Assembly: GCF_022761035.1 (NCBI RefSeq)
Contig: NZ_JAKWJP010000001.1
Location: 186,001-250,000 of the forward strand
Source: Microbacterium sp. SS28
GTDB lineage: Bacteria; Actinomycetota; Actinomycetes; Actinomycetales; Microbacteriaceae
Reading direction: 5' to 3'
DNA length: 64,000 bases
The position numbers and the translations under genes were made by a program. This document shows positions 51,091-59,469 of this stretch, one piece after another. Under the pieces are notes generated by a model. It ran no database searches. It had not been told where the DNA came from and saw only the letters and a program-made list of their open reading frames with translations. Each line of letters starts with the position of its first letter. The stretch's first letter is position 1.

Positions 51091-51153
51091 GTGTCTCACT
51101 CCCTTCCGGGAGCGTGCGCACGGGTGGTCGGCGAGGACCGGCGTGGGCACTGC

Positions 51154-51576
51154 TCAGGTTTGTGTCATTTCCTCATCCAGGAACTTGCTGATCGCTTGAA
51201 GTGCCTTCGGCGAGACGTCCCCCAGCGTTCGCGCGGCGTACGACTTGACCCGTGCCGCGCGCATCGAGCGGATCAGGTCCAATTGGGCATTCACCTTCTC
51301 GGGTGTTGGCGCGCCCTCCTCGCCGAGGAGGAATGGCGCGTCCACGTCGAAGAATGCGGCCAGCCCGTCGACGATGACGGGATCTCTGACGTACCGGTGG
51401 CCGTTGACCATATACGTCCATCGCGACCGCGACAGGCTTGCCCCTCGAGCTTCGAGGAATGCAGCGATCTGCGCGTAGGTCGGCTCCGCACCTGACTCGG
51501 CGATGGACACATCGAGCAAGAGCCTGAGGCGCTTCGCCAGATCCTCGGCGGCCGCCTTGTTGTCGTCTTCCGTCAT
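51154..51576 (-). CDS. XRE-like regulator of the MAB_1171c module
   Basis: 140 aa from ATG 51576; upstream starts lack support. It has a helix-turn-helix (PTYAQIAAFLEARGASLSRSRWTYMVNGHRYV, DPVIVDGLAAFFDVDAPFLLG) typical of SinR/XRE-like proteins with an expanded recognition region. The C-terminal helix (LDLIRSMRAARVKSYAARTLGD) follows. The four phased GCATGCTCAA sites between this gene and the ArdC operon are its likely binding sites, giving autoregulation and possibly control of the transfer operon. Confidence 0.78.
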   Translation of the reverse strand: MTEDDNKAAAEDLAKRLRLLLDVSIAESGAEPTYAQIAAFLEARGASLSRSRWTYMVNGHRYVRDPVIVDGLAAFFDVDAPFLLGEEGAPTPEKVNAQLDLIRSMRAARVKSYAARTLGDVSPKALQAISKFLDEEMTQT

Positions 51577-51647
51577 TCCACTGGACCACCCTTCGCCCTC
51601 GGGTAAGGCAAGGCATCGTCGCTGATATCCGCATGGCATCCATCGAT

Positions 51648-51748
51648 TTGGGCATGCTCAAGCTATCCGTTGCGCATGCTCAAAGCAAGGGTTGCGCATG
51701 CTCAAACTTGGTGCTAGACCAGAGTCAGTTCATGTTGAGCATGCTCAA
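51648..51748. promoter_or_regulatory. four-site operator array (TTGNGCATGCTCAA)
   Basis: The 14-bp word TTGNGCATGCTCAA occurs four times: 51648-51661 (TTGG), 51670-51683 (TTGC), 51692-51705 (TTGC) and 51735-51748 (TTGA, a perfect palindrome). Start-to-start spacing is 22, 22 and 43 bases, i.e. about two, two and four helical turns, so all lie on one face of the helix. The array separates the XRE gene (-) from the ArdC/prim-pol operon (+), ending just before a GGAGG. It fits cooperative repression of both directions. Confidence 0.8.
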
Positions 51749-51986
51749 TGGAGGTGACGACAAGACAGAATCAAGGCACGACTCGACGGCAGGTTGACGC
51801 CCGTCGAGCTTCGCCCACCGCTCGGAGCGAAGACCTCCGAGCGCCTCGAGCTTGCACTCTCGCATTCAGATGACCCCGCGCACGCGGTGCGGTCTCGCGA
51901 AGTGCCTCATCTGCTCCCGATGGAGCACCTCAGTGTCATGGACGCGCACAGAAGCAGCGCGCCGCCACTCAGGAGAGGTGATCGTC

Positions 51987-53048
51987 GTGTCCGACCAGAT
52001 GACAAGGCCCGACTCGGAATCGAAGTTGAACGAGCTGCACGATCGACTCGTCCGTTCTGTGGAGGCGTTGATCGAGAGCGACGATTGGAAGCGAGCGCTT
52101 GAGTTCGCAGCCCACTTCCGCTCGCGCTCCTTCAACAACACACTCCTCATCTGGGCTCAGCACACCGCGGCGTTCGAGGCCGGCACAGTCGCCGAACCGA
52201 TGCCGACCTACGTCGCCGGCTTCAGGCAATGGGAGAAGTTGGGCCGTAGCGTTGTGGCCGGTCAGCACGGCTACATGATCTTCGCGCCCCGCACGGCGCG
52301 GTTCGCGACCACCACTCCCCTGGATGCCTCGTCGTGGCGCCGCCTCGCACCGCGGGAGCGTCCGCGGGCAGGCGAAGCCGTGCGCGCGGGCATCACTGGC
52401 GCCCGGACGGCGTATGTATGGGACATCGCGCAGACGACCGGCGCGGCCATCGCCGTGCTCCCGCATCCCCAACTTCTACGCGGCGACGCGCCACCCGGGC
52501 TTTGGGATGGGCTTGCCACGCTGATCGATGCAGAGGACTTCAGCCTGTCGTTGGTGGCCGATGCGACATCCATCGATGGTGCGAACGGGCGGACCGACTT
52601 CTCGAGGCGGAACGTGACGATTCGCGAGGACATGGATGCCGCTGCGCGCACGAAGACGCTGGCTCACGAACTCGCCCACATCCGGCTGCACGGGCCGGAC
52701 CACGAAGCGCTCGCGCACCGCGGCATCGGGGAGGTCGAGGCCGAGTCCATAGCACTGATGGTCGCCTCGGCTCATGGCATGGACACGAGGGACTACACAA
52801 TCCCCTATGTCGCCGGATGGGCAACTGCCGTTCCGGATTCGGATGCCGTTGCGGTGGTGCAGCAAACGGGTGAGCGTGTTCGGCGCACTGCCGTCGCGAT
52901 CCTCGACGCGCTCCCCACAGACCAGGTCGGCGCAGGAGACCCGCCCGGCCTGGATCGTCCCGCGGCTGCGCGAGAACCGCTGCGAAAGCCGACTTCGTCC
53001 ACGCCGCCGCGGATCGCCGAGCCCATCCCGGCGCGGAGCATTTCATGA
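51987..53048 (+). CDS. ArdC-like antirestriction protein with metallopeptidase domain
   Basis: 353 aa from GTG 51987, eight bases after AGGAGAGG (51971-51978); the upstream ATG 51852 is unsupported. Residues ~1-130 are an ArdC-type single-strand DNA-binding domain (LEFAAHFRSRSFNNTLLIWAQ, YVAGFRQWEKLGRSVVAGQHGYMIFAP). A zincin follows: AARTKTLAHELAHIRLHGPD (HELAH) and GEVEAESIALMVASAHG. ArdC proteins protect incoming single-stranded DNA and help it escape restriction in the recipient. It heads the transfer operon and overlaps the prim-pol gene by ATGA. Confidence 0.85.
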   Translation: MSDQMTRPDSESKLNELHDRLVRSVEALIESDDWKRALEFAAHFRSRSFNNTLLIWAQHTAAFEAGTVAEPMPTYVAGFRQWEKLGRSVVAGQHGYMIFAPRTARFATTTPLDASSWRRLAPRERPRAGEAVRAGITGARTAYVWDIAQTTGAAIAVLPHPQLLRGDAPPGLWDGLATLIDAEDFSLSLVADATSIDGANGRTDFSRRNVTIREDMDAAARTKTLAHELAHIRLHGPDHEALAHRGIGEVEAESIALMVASAHGMDTRDYTIPYVAGWATAVPDSDAVAVVQQTGERVRRTAVAILDALPTDQVGAGDPPGLDRPAAAREPLRKPTSSTPPRIAEPIPARSIS

Positions 53049-53932
53049 GCATCGCCGATGTCCTGCTGCGAGTCGGCCGCCTGGACACGAGCGAAGCCGC
53101 ACTCCAGTTCGCGGCGGCGGGGGTTCCGGTCTTCCCGTGCGAACCTCAAGGGAAACGGCCGTTGACGGGCGCTGGGTTCCTCGACGCCACACGCGACCTC
53201 GAACAGGTCAGCGCATGGTGGCGTCGCTCGCCGCACGCCAACATCGGGATGCCAACGGGTCGCACGTCCGGCATCGACGTCGTCGATGTGGATGTCAAAG
53301 CCGATGGAACGGGGTTCCCCATGCTCCACCTCGCCGTGGATCAGGGCCTCCTCGACGGCGAACTCGCACGTGTTCGAACGCCGTCGGGCGGTCTTCATAT
53401 CTACTTTCCGGCGGCGGGTCCTCAGCGATGCTGGCAGGCAGCCCGCTCGCACATCGATTTTCGCGGCGAGGGCGGATACGTCGTCGTCCCTCCCTCCTCG
53501 GCCCTCACGTCTGGCGGCACGAAGTCATACAGTCCCTTCTCGTTGTCTTCTTCGGAGGCGAGGTCCATCGATGCTGCCGCTCTCCGCGACTTCCTGGACC
53601 CGCGACCCATCCGAGACGCGCGCGCGCAGACAGATTCGATGAACGGCGAAGTGCTTTCGCGTTGGGTGTCCCGTCTGCGTGAGGGCGAGCGCAACCACGG
53701 TCTGTTCTGGGCGGCCTGCCGGCTGAGCGAGGCCGGCGTAATCGCGGACGCGATCGTGGAGGTTCTCGGGCCGGCCGCCGCCCGCATCGGGCTGGAAGCG
53801 AATGAGATAGAGCGCACGATCTACTCCGCTTGCCGGCATACGCACGCAGGCCGGGCGACCACGGGTGGGACCACGGTCAACGGCGCCCCACCCGGGCGAC
53901 AGCTGTCGAGTGCGACACGGAGCCTCCCGTGA
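53045..53932 (+). CDS. bifunctional primase-polymerase (prim-pol) domain protein
   Basis: 295 aa, ATG in the ATGA overlap. The N-terminal prim-pol domain shows ALQFAAAGVPVFPCEPQGKRPLTGAGFLDAT, WWRRSPHANIGMPTG, the metal-binding IDVVDVDVK and PSGGLHIYF, and RGEGGYVVVPPS. The C-terminal part (RWVSRLREGERNHGLFWAACRLSEAG, ERTIYSACRHTHA) is the usual helical accessory region. It may prime the complementary strand after transfer or support replication of the excised element. No helicase domain is attached. Confidence 0.88.
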   Translation: MSIADVLLRVGRLDTSEAALQFAAAGVPVFPCEPQGKRPLTGAGFLDATRDLEQVSAWWRRSPHANIGMPTGRTSGIDVVDVDVKADGTGFPMLHLAVDQGLLDGELARVRTPSGGLHIYFPAAGPQRCWQAARSHIDFRGEGGYVVVPPSSALTSGGTKSYSPFSLSSSEARSIDAAALRDFLDPRPIRDARAQTDSMNGEVLSRWVSRLREGERNHGLFWAACRLSEAGVIADAIVEVLGPAAARIGLEANEIERTIYSACRHTHAGRATTGGTTVNGAPPGRQLSSATRSLP

Positions 53933-54597
53933 ACTCGGCGAGAGGCGGCATCCGGTTGGCAATGCTGACCGCTGTCGTCGGCACCGTCTTCATCGCGGCG
54001 GGAGCCTTCTGGCTGTCATTCACGTCGCTCGCAGACCTCGCACGCCGCTCGGGTCTGGGCGCCGACCAGGCGTGGGCGTGGCCTCTCATCGTTGACGGAA
54101 TCATCGTCGTCGCGACGGTCGCGGTCGTCGTCCTCGCGGGGACACGAGCGGCGTGGTACCCCTGGATGCTGCTCTTCGCAGGCGCGCTCATCTCGGTCAC
54201 CGGCAATGCGCTCCACGCTGTCGTGACGGCAACGTCCGATGGGCCGCTCGTCCTGGCTGCGGCCGTCGCGGCCGTCCCACCCCTTGTGCTTCTCGCCATC
54301 ACCCATCTCACCTCGGTCCTGACTCGTCACGCCTCCAGATCGCCTTCGGCCGAGCAGATGCTCGAACCCGAGCTGCGATTGACGGTCGTCACCGACGCAG
54401 ACCGCCCCCTACCCCTCATCGACGGACCGCCGAGCGCTGTCGGCAAGGCAGGGCCAGACGACGCGGCAGAACTCCGCGCCTCCGGATGGTCGAACCGTGC
54501 GATCGCTCAGCGCCTCGGGGTTCATCCGTCGACCGTCGGCAGATGGCTGCAGGACCGCGTGGCCGGACATCAGCACGAACTGACAGAGAGGAGTTGA
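53929..54597 (+). CDS. DUF2637 membrane protein with C-terminal HTH
   Basis: 222 aa, GTG in the GTGA overlap with the prim-pol stop; an earlier ATG at 53830 lies within that gene. Four membrane helices (MLTAVVGTVFIAAGAFWLSF, WPLIVDGIIVVATVAVVVLA, YPWMLLFAGALISVTGNALH, VLAAAVAAVPPLVLLAITHL) form the DUF2637 domain of actinobacterial conjugative elements. The end (AAELRASGWSNRAIAQRLGVHPSTVGRWLQ) is a helix-turn-helix. It is a membrane-tethered DNA-binding protein, probably linked to transfer (Spd-like spread functions); details unknown. Confidence 0.85.
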   Translation: MNSARGGIRLAMLTAVVGTVFIAAGAFWLSFTSLADLARRSGLGADQAWAWPLIVDGIIVVATVAVVVLAGTRAAWYPWMLLFAGALISVTGNALHAVVTATSDGPLVLAAAVAAVPPLVLLAITHLTSVLTRHASRSPSAEQMLEPELRLTVVTDADRPLPLIDGPPSAVGKAGPDDAAELRASGWSNRAIAQRLGVHPSTVGRWLQDRVAGHQHELTERS

Positions 54598-54600
54598 GCG

Positions 54601-54978
54601 ATGTACGAGACACCACAGAGCCGGGAGGAGGGGGCTCTCAGGCCCATGACGGAGGGCGAGGCCCCCGAGTTGGTAGATGAGGGCCACGCCGCGCACCGCG
54701 CGCACGTCCAGCGCGCCGCCTCCGAGCGCGTGCTCCGAGCGAACCTCGCTCCCGAGCATGGCGTGACGTGGGTCCGCGTCTCAGACCTCATCAGCTCGGG
54801 AACCGGGCGTATTGCGGGACGCGGGATCGACTTCGAGGCCGAGCTCGCTCGCCGCCTGCGGCATCCCGTCGACGCGACCCGCCAAGCCATCAGGGATCGC
54901 CGCTCCGCGTTGCCTCCGCTCGATGTATTCGGGCGGAGCCGAGCGCGGGCCAGTCACGACGCGCTCGGACGGAGTTGA
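54601..54978 (+). CDS. small hypothetical protein of the transfer operon
   Basis: 125 aa from ATG 54601 after GAGAGGAG. Not recognised. Segments include AHRAHVQRAASERVLRANLAP, GVTWVRVSDLISSGTGRIAGRGIDFEAELARRLR and VDATRQAIRDRRSALPPL. The composition is basic and helical, suggesting nucleic-acid contact. It lies between DUF2637 and the next unknown gene in the same operon. Confidence 0.6.
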   Translation: MYETPQSREEGALRPMTEGEAPELVDEGHAAHRAHVQRAASERVLRANLAPEHGVTWVRVSDLISSGTGRIAGRGIDFEAELARRLRHPVDATRQAIRDRRSALPPLDVFGRSRARASHDALGRS

Positions 54979-55062
54979 TCGGAGGTGCCTGCGAACCCGA
55001 GAATCGCGTCCGCCGCCACGGCCGAGGACGACCCGCGCACCTACCAACCAGGAGGTGTCACG

Positions 55063-55884
55063 ATGTCCGAAGCGAGCCGCGCCAGAGGGATCACGTTCAA
55101 AGACTCGGAAGGTCTTCGCGATCTGCTCGACCGCATGAGCACTACCGAGTCCGCGGCATGGCAATCGGATCGGGAGGTCGCCGACCTGATGAGCTACGCG
55201 GCAAAGCGGTTCGCGGCACTCGCACGCAAGCACGGAATGGATCCGTGGGAGGCCGCGACGGCAACGTTCGAAGCGATGCGGGCAGCCTCGGTCCGCCGCG
55301 CCGACGACCCATGGGCGATCGTGACCCGCGCCGTGCAGGTCACATGCATCGCTGAGGAGCGAGCGCGCGGTCTCCTCTGTTCGGTCCATCAAGCGCGGAG
55401 GCCTCGCTACTCCGTCTTCCACGACGCCGAGCGATTCAGCGACCGCGAGAACGCACTGGTCGACTATCACCCCGCGTTCCGCGTCCAACCCCCGGACCCC
55501 GAAGCATCGGAACAATCCGCAGCCGTCGAATCCGCGGTGGAGGACTCGATCGCCCTGTTCGCACTAGTCGGTTGGCCGGCCGACACCGCTCGGTCAGGAG
55601 TCGAGTACGTGTGCTCCCGGCTTGCCGACGCGCCCTCCCGACCAGCCGCCTTCGAACAGCTTCGCCGCGATCACGCCGCTCGAGCCCTCCTCGACCTCCC
55701 CCAGACAGCGTGGCGGGCGATGCTCAGTGTCCTGCTGGGATGCCCCGACCCCGCCCAGGAGCACACGGCCGCGGGACGCGGCATCCTCCTCCGACTCCTC
55801 GTCGGCGAGTCGCTCGAGTCGTTGCTCCACGACGATCGTCTCCTAAGAGCCCTCCTTGAGAACGTGCCCTTCCAACGACCATGA
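55063..55884 (+). CDS. hypothetical helical protein preceding ParB
   Basis: 273 aa from ATG 55063, nine bases after GGAGG (55050-55054); the upstream GTG 54985 has no such site. All-helical sequence: REVADLMSYAAKRFAALARKHGMDPWEAATATFEAMR, WAIVTRAVQVTCIAEERARGLLCS, FEQLRRDHAARALLDLPQTAWRAML, GRGILLRLLVGESLESLL. The first part has a faint sigma-factor-like look (region 2-type helices), but I cannot assign it. It overlaps parB by ATGA, so the two are made together. Function unknown. Confidence 0.65.
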   Translation: MSEASRARGITFKDSEGLRDLLDRMSTTESAAWQSDREVADLMSYAAKRFAALARKHGMDPWEAATATFEAMRAASVRRADDPWAIVTRAVQVTCIAEERARGLLCSVHQARRPRYSVFHDAERFSDRENALVDYHPAFRVQPPDPEASEQSAAVESAVEDSIALFALVGWPADTARSGVEYVCSRLADAPSRPAAFEQLRRDHAARALLDLPQTAWRAMLSVLLGCPDPAQEHTAAGRGILLRLLVGESLESLLHDDRLLRALLENVPFQRP

Positions 55885-56936
55885 AGCAGCAAGGCCACAT
55901 CGAGCTCGAGCGGTCCGTCGACTCCATCCGCGTCGGATCCAGGCACCGCGCTGACCTTGGCGACATCGACGCGCTGGCTGCATCGATTGAGCACCAAGGC
56001 TTGCTGCAGCCCATCACGGTCACGCCCGAAGGCGTCCTCGTCTGCGGTGCGCGTCGACTCGCCGCGCTGCGGCAACTCGGGGTCCGGAAGGTCAGCGTGT
56101 GGGTGCGTGCCGGCATCTCAGACCGTCTCACGCAAGTGCTCGCCGAGCAGGACGAGAACGCGCTGCACAAGCCGCTCTCACCTACCGAGGCCGCCACGCT
56201 GTATCGCGAGTGCAAGACGCTTCTCGCGGAGGATGCTGCGCGCCGACAGCTCGCATCGCGCTTCGGTGCCGTAGCCACCGGGGGCGGCTCGGACGGCGCC
56301 GTTACAGTAACGGCACCGTCGAAGCGGAACGACGGAGACACCCGAACCCAGGCCGCGCTTCTCGTCACTGGGCGGCGGTCGTTTACGACACTCGAGCGCA
56401 TCGGCCGACTGCAGGACATCGCCGCGGATGAGTCACTTTCGGCTGAAGTCCGCCACCATGCACGGGCCGAACTCGACGCGGTGGAAAAGGGTGCCCCGGT
56501 TCTCCCCGCCTTCCGCAGGGTGAGCGGCGACCAAGTGCTGACGGAACTCGACGCAGTTGCCGAGTCGGTCAACAAGTCTGCGGAGGATCGGAGCGCCGCC
56601 GTCGAGGCCGCGGCGAGGATCCGAGCAGGCGAGGAGCCGTCCTGGGGTGAGGACCCGAAGCAGGTCGCCGTCAGGGCTCTGGCCCGATCCAAGGCGGCGA
56701 ATCCTTCGACGACTCCGCCTCAGAGGATGTCATCCGCTGAGCTCAAGCGCTTCGTTTACACATGGGACGACCTCGCGAACTGGTGGGAGCGGTTCGATCC
56801 GTCGGTCATCGCGAGCGGGCTCACGCAAGACGAGTGGAGCCGCTTCGAGGCAACACTCGAGGGCAGTCTGAGTTTCGCCGATCGAGTCCGCGAGCTGCGC
56901 GGCGACAGCTCGGCGACCTCGCAACGCGCCAGCTGA
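55881..56936 (+). CDS. parB: ParB/RepB/Spo0J family partition protein
   Basis: 351 aa, ATG in the ATGA overlap. The ParB nuclease-like/CTPase domain shows VDSIRVGSRHRADLGDIDALAASIEHQGLLQPITV, VLVCGARRLAALRQLGVRKVSVW and LAEQDENALHKPLSPTEAATL. This is followed by an HTH region (DAARRQLASRFGAV) and helical C-terminus. The usual GERR box reads CGARR. No ParA is adjacent. In conjugative elements such orphan ParB proteins aid maintenance of the excised circle or regulate transfer genes. parS sites were not identified. Confidence 0.85.
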   Translation: MKQQGHIELERSVDSIRVGSRHRADLGDIDALAASIEHQGLLQPITVTPEGVLVCGARRLAALRQLGVRKVSVWVRAGISDRLTQVLAEQDENALHKPLSPTEAATLYRECKTLLAEDAARRQLASRFGAVATGGGSDGAVTVTAPSKRNDGDTRTQAALLVTGRRSFTTLERIGRLQDIAADESLSAEVRHHARAELDAVEKGAPVLPAFRRVSGDQVLTELDAVAESVNKSAEDRSAAVEAAARIRAGEEPSWGEDPKQVAVRALARSKAANPSTTPPQRMSSAELKRFVYTWDDLANWWERFDPSVIASGLTQDEWSRFEATLEGSLSFADRVRELRGDSSATSQRAS

Positions 56937-57007
56937 ATCCGGCGCTGAGGCAGCCAGCGCGCACCTCTCCGTCGACTCCTCCGAACTCGACTCGACGGGA
57001 TACCCCA

Positions 57008-57661
57008 ATGCACGCTCAGCGCCGCCGTCGGATCCTCATCGCGACAGTGCTCGCGGGTGCCGGCATCCTCGTCCTGCTGATCGTCGTCGGCGTGTACGGG
57101 CTTCTTCGCGGCCCAGCATCCACTCAATCGCGACCGGCGCCCACGGTCAGCGCGACAGTCGCGCCTCCTACTTCACCCGTCGCCCACCCACGGCCACTGA
57201 CAGCGTCGGCGGACTCAGAGGTGTTCGGGCGCGCAGCAGCGATCGCGTTGTTCCGATGGGACACGCGCGGTTCCGCCGGACCCTCGGAGTGGGCACAGCC
57301 GCTCATCGATGTCGGAGACCCGGAGGAGGCCGCGGGACTCGCATCGGACATCCGCGGCTACTCGCCGACGATCGAGCAATGGGAGCAGCTCAAGGCCTAC
57401 GGGACGCGTCAATGGCTCGCGATCGACTCCGCAAACGTTCCCGCGACATGGGCGACGGCCGTGGCGCAGGCAGCACCCGGTCAGCTCCCACCCGGTGCGA
57501 CTGCATACACGATCACCGGCGTGCGGCATCGCGACGGCATCTGGGACGGCGAGCCGATCGCCACCTCCAGCGACGTCGCTCTCACAGTCTTCATCGCCTG
57601 CCCGAGGGAACAGGATTGTCGGCTGCTCCGCCTTTCGCGACTGAACGAGCCACTCGAGTGA
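57008..57661 (+). CDS. membrane-anchored transfer protein (unknown)
   Basis: 217 aa from ATG 57008. One N-terminal membrane helix (ILIATVLAGAGILVLLIVVGVYGLL) with a basic cytosolic start, then a Pro/Thr/Ser-rich spacer and an extracytoplasmic domain (FGRAAAIALFRWDTRGSAGPSEW, WEQLKAYGTRQWLAI, DVALTVFIACPREQDCRLLRL) with two Cys. The layout recalls the bitopic TcpC/VirB8-like scaffold proteins of Gram-positive type IV secretion, though I cannot show homology. It precedes a cell-wall hydrolase gene by four bases. Confidence 0.65.
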   Translation: MHAQRRRRILIATVLAGAGILVLLIVVGVYGLLRGPASTQSRPAPTVSATVAPPTSPVAHPRPLTASADSEVFGRAAAIALFRWDTRGSAGPSEWAQPLIDVGDPEEAAGLASDIRGYSPTIEQWEQLKAYGTRQWLAIDSANVPATWATAVAQAAPGQLPPGATAYTITGVRHRDGIWDGEPIATSSDVALTVFIACPREQDCRLLRLSRLNEPLE

Positions 57662-57665
57662 CGCG

Positions 57666-58829
57666 ATGGCGAAGCTGCTCGGCATTCTGCTTGTCCTCGT
57701 CCTGACAATCCCCTCGGTCGGGCTGATCACTGTCGCGACCCTGCTCAGCCCGGCCGTCGCATCGTGCTCCGTCAGCAGCCTTCTCGTCGGCCCGATCCCC
57801 GAATCATTGACCGCTCGAACGCGCGACGGCCACGCGATCACTCTCCACAGGCCGCAGCTCGCACACGCAGCCACTCTCATCACGGTGGGCGCCCAAACGG
57901 TCGGCGTCGGCCGACCGGGAGTGCTCATTGCCCTGATGGCGGCTCTGACTGAGTCGACACTTCGGATGCTGTCGAACACGACCGCCTACCCGGAGTCGGC
58001 AAGTTACCCCAATGACGGCGACGGTTCGGATCACGACTCCCTCGGCCTGTTTCAGATGCGACCGGAGGCGGGCTGGGGCTCCGTTGGGGAACTGATGGGC
58101 GCGTCCTACCAAGCACAAGCGTTCTACGGCGGTCCGACCGGGCCGAATGCCGGCTCACCCCGAGGACTCTTGGATGTCGCCGGCTGGCAGTCGCTCGACC
58201 CGGGTGTCGCCGCGCAATCGGTCGAAGTCAGCGCGTACCCCGACCGGTACCAGAGCTACCAGCCCGTCGCCGAGGCCATCCTCAACGCCCTCACCTCGTC
58301 GCCGCCGAGATCGAGCGGCAACGGTGACGTCCGAGTCCCCGAGACGACGCGAATCGTGTTCCCACTCCCGGCCGGCACCTACACGGACACCTCGAGCTTC
58401 GGCTGGCGCACCGATCCCTTCACGGGCAAGCAGAAGTTTCACGAGGGCAGCGACCTCGCAGCTGCGGGTGGGACCCCAATCCTTGCGGTCGCCGACGGCG
58501 TCGTCACCTTCGCGGGCCCTCGGGGCGGCTACGGCAACCTGATCATCATCGAGCACACGGTCGACGGCGAGCGTGTCGCTTCCTACTACGCGCATATGTG
58601 GGATGCCGGCATCCACGTCGCGGCGGGTAGCACCGTGACAGCCGGACAGCACATCGGCGACGTCGGATCCTCCGGTCGATCGTCCGGCACCCACCTGCAC
58701 CTCGAGATCCATCCGGGCGGGCCCTCGCACCCACCTGTGAACGCCATCGAATGGCTGGCGGAGCACGAGGCAGCGGGACTCGAGGGCGGGGCACTCGTAC
58801 CGGCCGACTGCATCGCGACCGCATCATGA
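57666..58829 (+). CDS. transfer-associated cell-wall hydrolase (M23 peptidase)
   Basis: 387 aa. A signal or anchor helix (LLGILLVLVLTIPSVGLITVATLL) starts the protein. Residues ~70-190 look like a lysozyme-like region: LIALMAALTESTLRMLSNTTAYPES and DSLGLFQMRPEAGWG, with the Glu as possible catalyst. Residues ~230-370 are an M23 (LytM) endopeptidase: FGWRTDPFTGKQKFHEGSDLAA (first His), YYAHMWD and SGTHLHLEIHP (HLH). Such two-part hydrolases open peptidoglycan for the type IV secretion channel. ATGA overlap with the DUF6112 gene that follows. Confidence 0.85.
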   Translation: MAKLLGILLVLVLTIPSVGLITVATLLSPAVASCSVSSLLVGPIPESLTARTRDGHAITLHRPQLAHAATLITVGAQTVGVGRPGVLIALMAALTESTLRMLSNTTAYPESASYPNDGDGSDHDSLGLFQMRPEAGWGSVGELMGASYQAQAFYGGPTGPNAGSPRGLLDVAGWQSLDPGVAAQSVEVSAYPDRYQSYQPVAEAILNALTSSPPRSSGNGDVRVPETTRIVFPLPAGTYTDTSSFGWRTDPFTGKQKFHEGSDLAAAGGTPILAVADGVVTFAGPRGGYGNLIIIEHTVDGERVASYYAHMWDAGIHVAAGSTVTAGQHIGDVGSSGRSSGTHLHLEIHPGGPSHPPVNAIEWLAEHEAAGLEGGALVPADCIATAS

Positions 58830-59098
58830 GCACCAACGTTTTCCCTGACTTCGGCGCCGTCGGGGGCGCCGACCAGCTTCGTGACATCGTGGGCGCGCTG
58901 ATGATGTTCGCGCTCATCACTTCCGTCCTCATGCTCATCGTCTGCGCCACCACCTGGGCCCTGGCCGCAGGCAACGGGCACTACCAGACCGCAGCGCGGG
59001 CGCGACTCGGCGTCTGGCTGGCCTGCGGTACAGCCGCACTCGCGGGTGCCGGCGTCGCTTTCGTGAACTTCCTCCTCGGCATCGGCGCAGACCTCTAG
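58826..59098 (+). CDS. DUF6112 family membrane protein (copy 1)
   Basis: 90 aa, ATG in the ATGA overlap. Two membrane helices (LMMFALITSVLMLIVCATTWALA and LGVWLACGTAALAGAGVAFVNFLLGIG) separated by a short polar loop. The pattern is that of DUF6112, small proteins preceding TrbL-like genes in actinobacterial conjugation loci, comparable in size to VirB2/VirB3-type channel parts. Its neighbour downstream is a paralogue. Confidence 0.85.
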   Translation: MSTNVFPDFGAVGGADQLRDIVGALMMFALITSVLMLIVCATTWALAAGNGHYQTAARARLGVWLACGTAALAGAGVAFVNFLLGIGADL

Positions 59099-59171
59099 TC
59101 CGGTGGGCAGGGGGCCAGGGAGCCCTGGCGCTCCTTCCCTTCGAACCATTCCGGCGAACGAGGAGCATCCC

Positions 59172-59441
59172 GTGATCGACATCGACCCGAACGCCACAGG
59201 TCTTCCTGGCATCGAGCAGCTCCGCGTCATCGTCGGCGCGGTCATGACGATCGGACTAATTCTCAGCGTTCTTGCCTTGATCGTCTCCGCGATCGTCTGG
59301 GGCTTCGGCGCGAACTCTTCGAACCCGCACCTCGCGTCACGGGGCAAGCTCGGAGTTCTCGTCTCCTGCGGGGCTGCGATCATCTGCGGCGCCGCGGTCA
59401 CGCTGATCAACTTCTTCTGGGGCGTCGGCCAGACCGTCTGA
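59172..59441 (+). CDS. DUF6112 family membrane protein (copy 2)
   Basis: 89 aa from GTG 59172 after GAGGAG. The same two-helix layout as copy 1: GIEQLRVIVGAVMTIGLILSVLALIVSAIVWG and LGVLVSCGAAIICGAAVTLINFFWGVG. The shared Q-L-R-x-I-V-G-A start and R-x-x-L-G-V-x-x-x-C-G-A-A core show tandem duplication. The two may form a mixed pilin-like or channel ring. Confidence 0.85.
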   Translation: MIDIDPNATGLPGIEQLRVIVGAVMTIGLILSVLALIVSAIVWGFGANSSNPHLASRGKLGVLVSCGAAIICGAAVTLINFFWGVGQTV

Positions 59442-59469
59442 CCGGCGACACGAAATCCCAGGCCACCCC

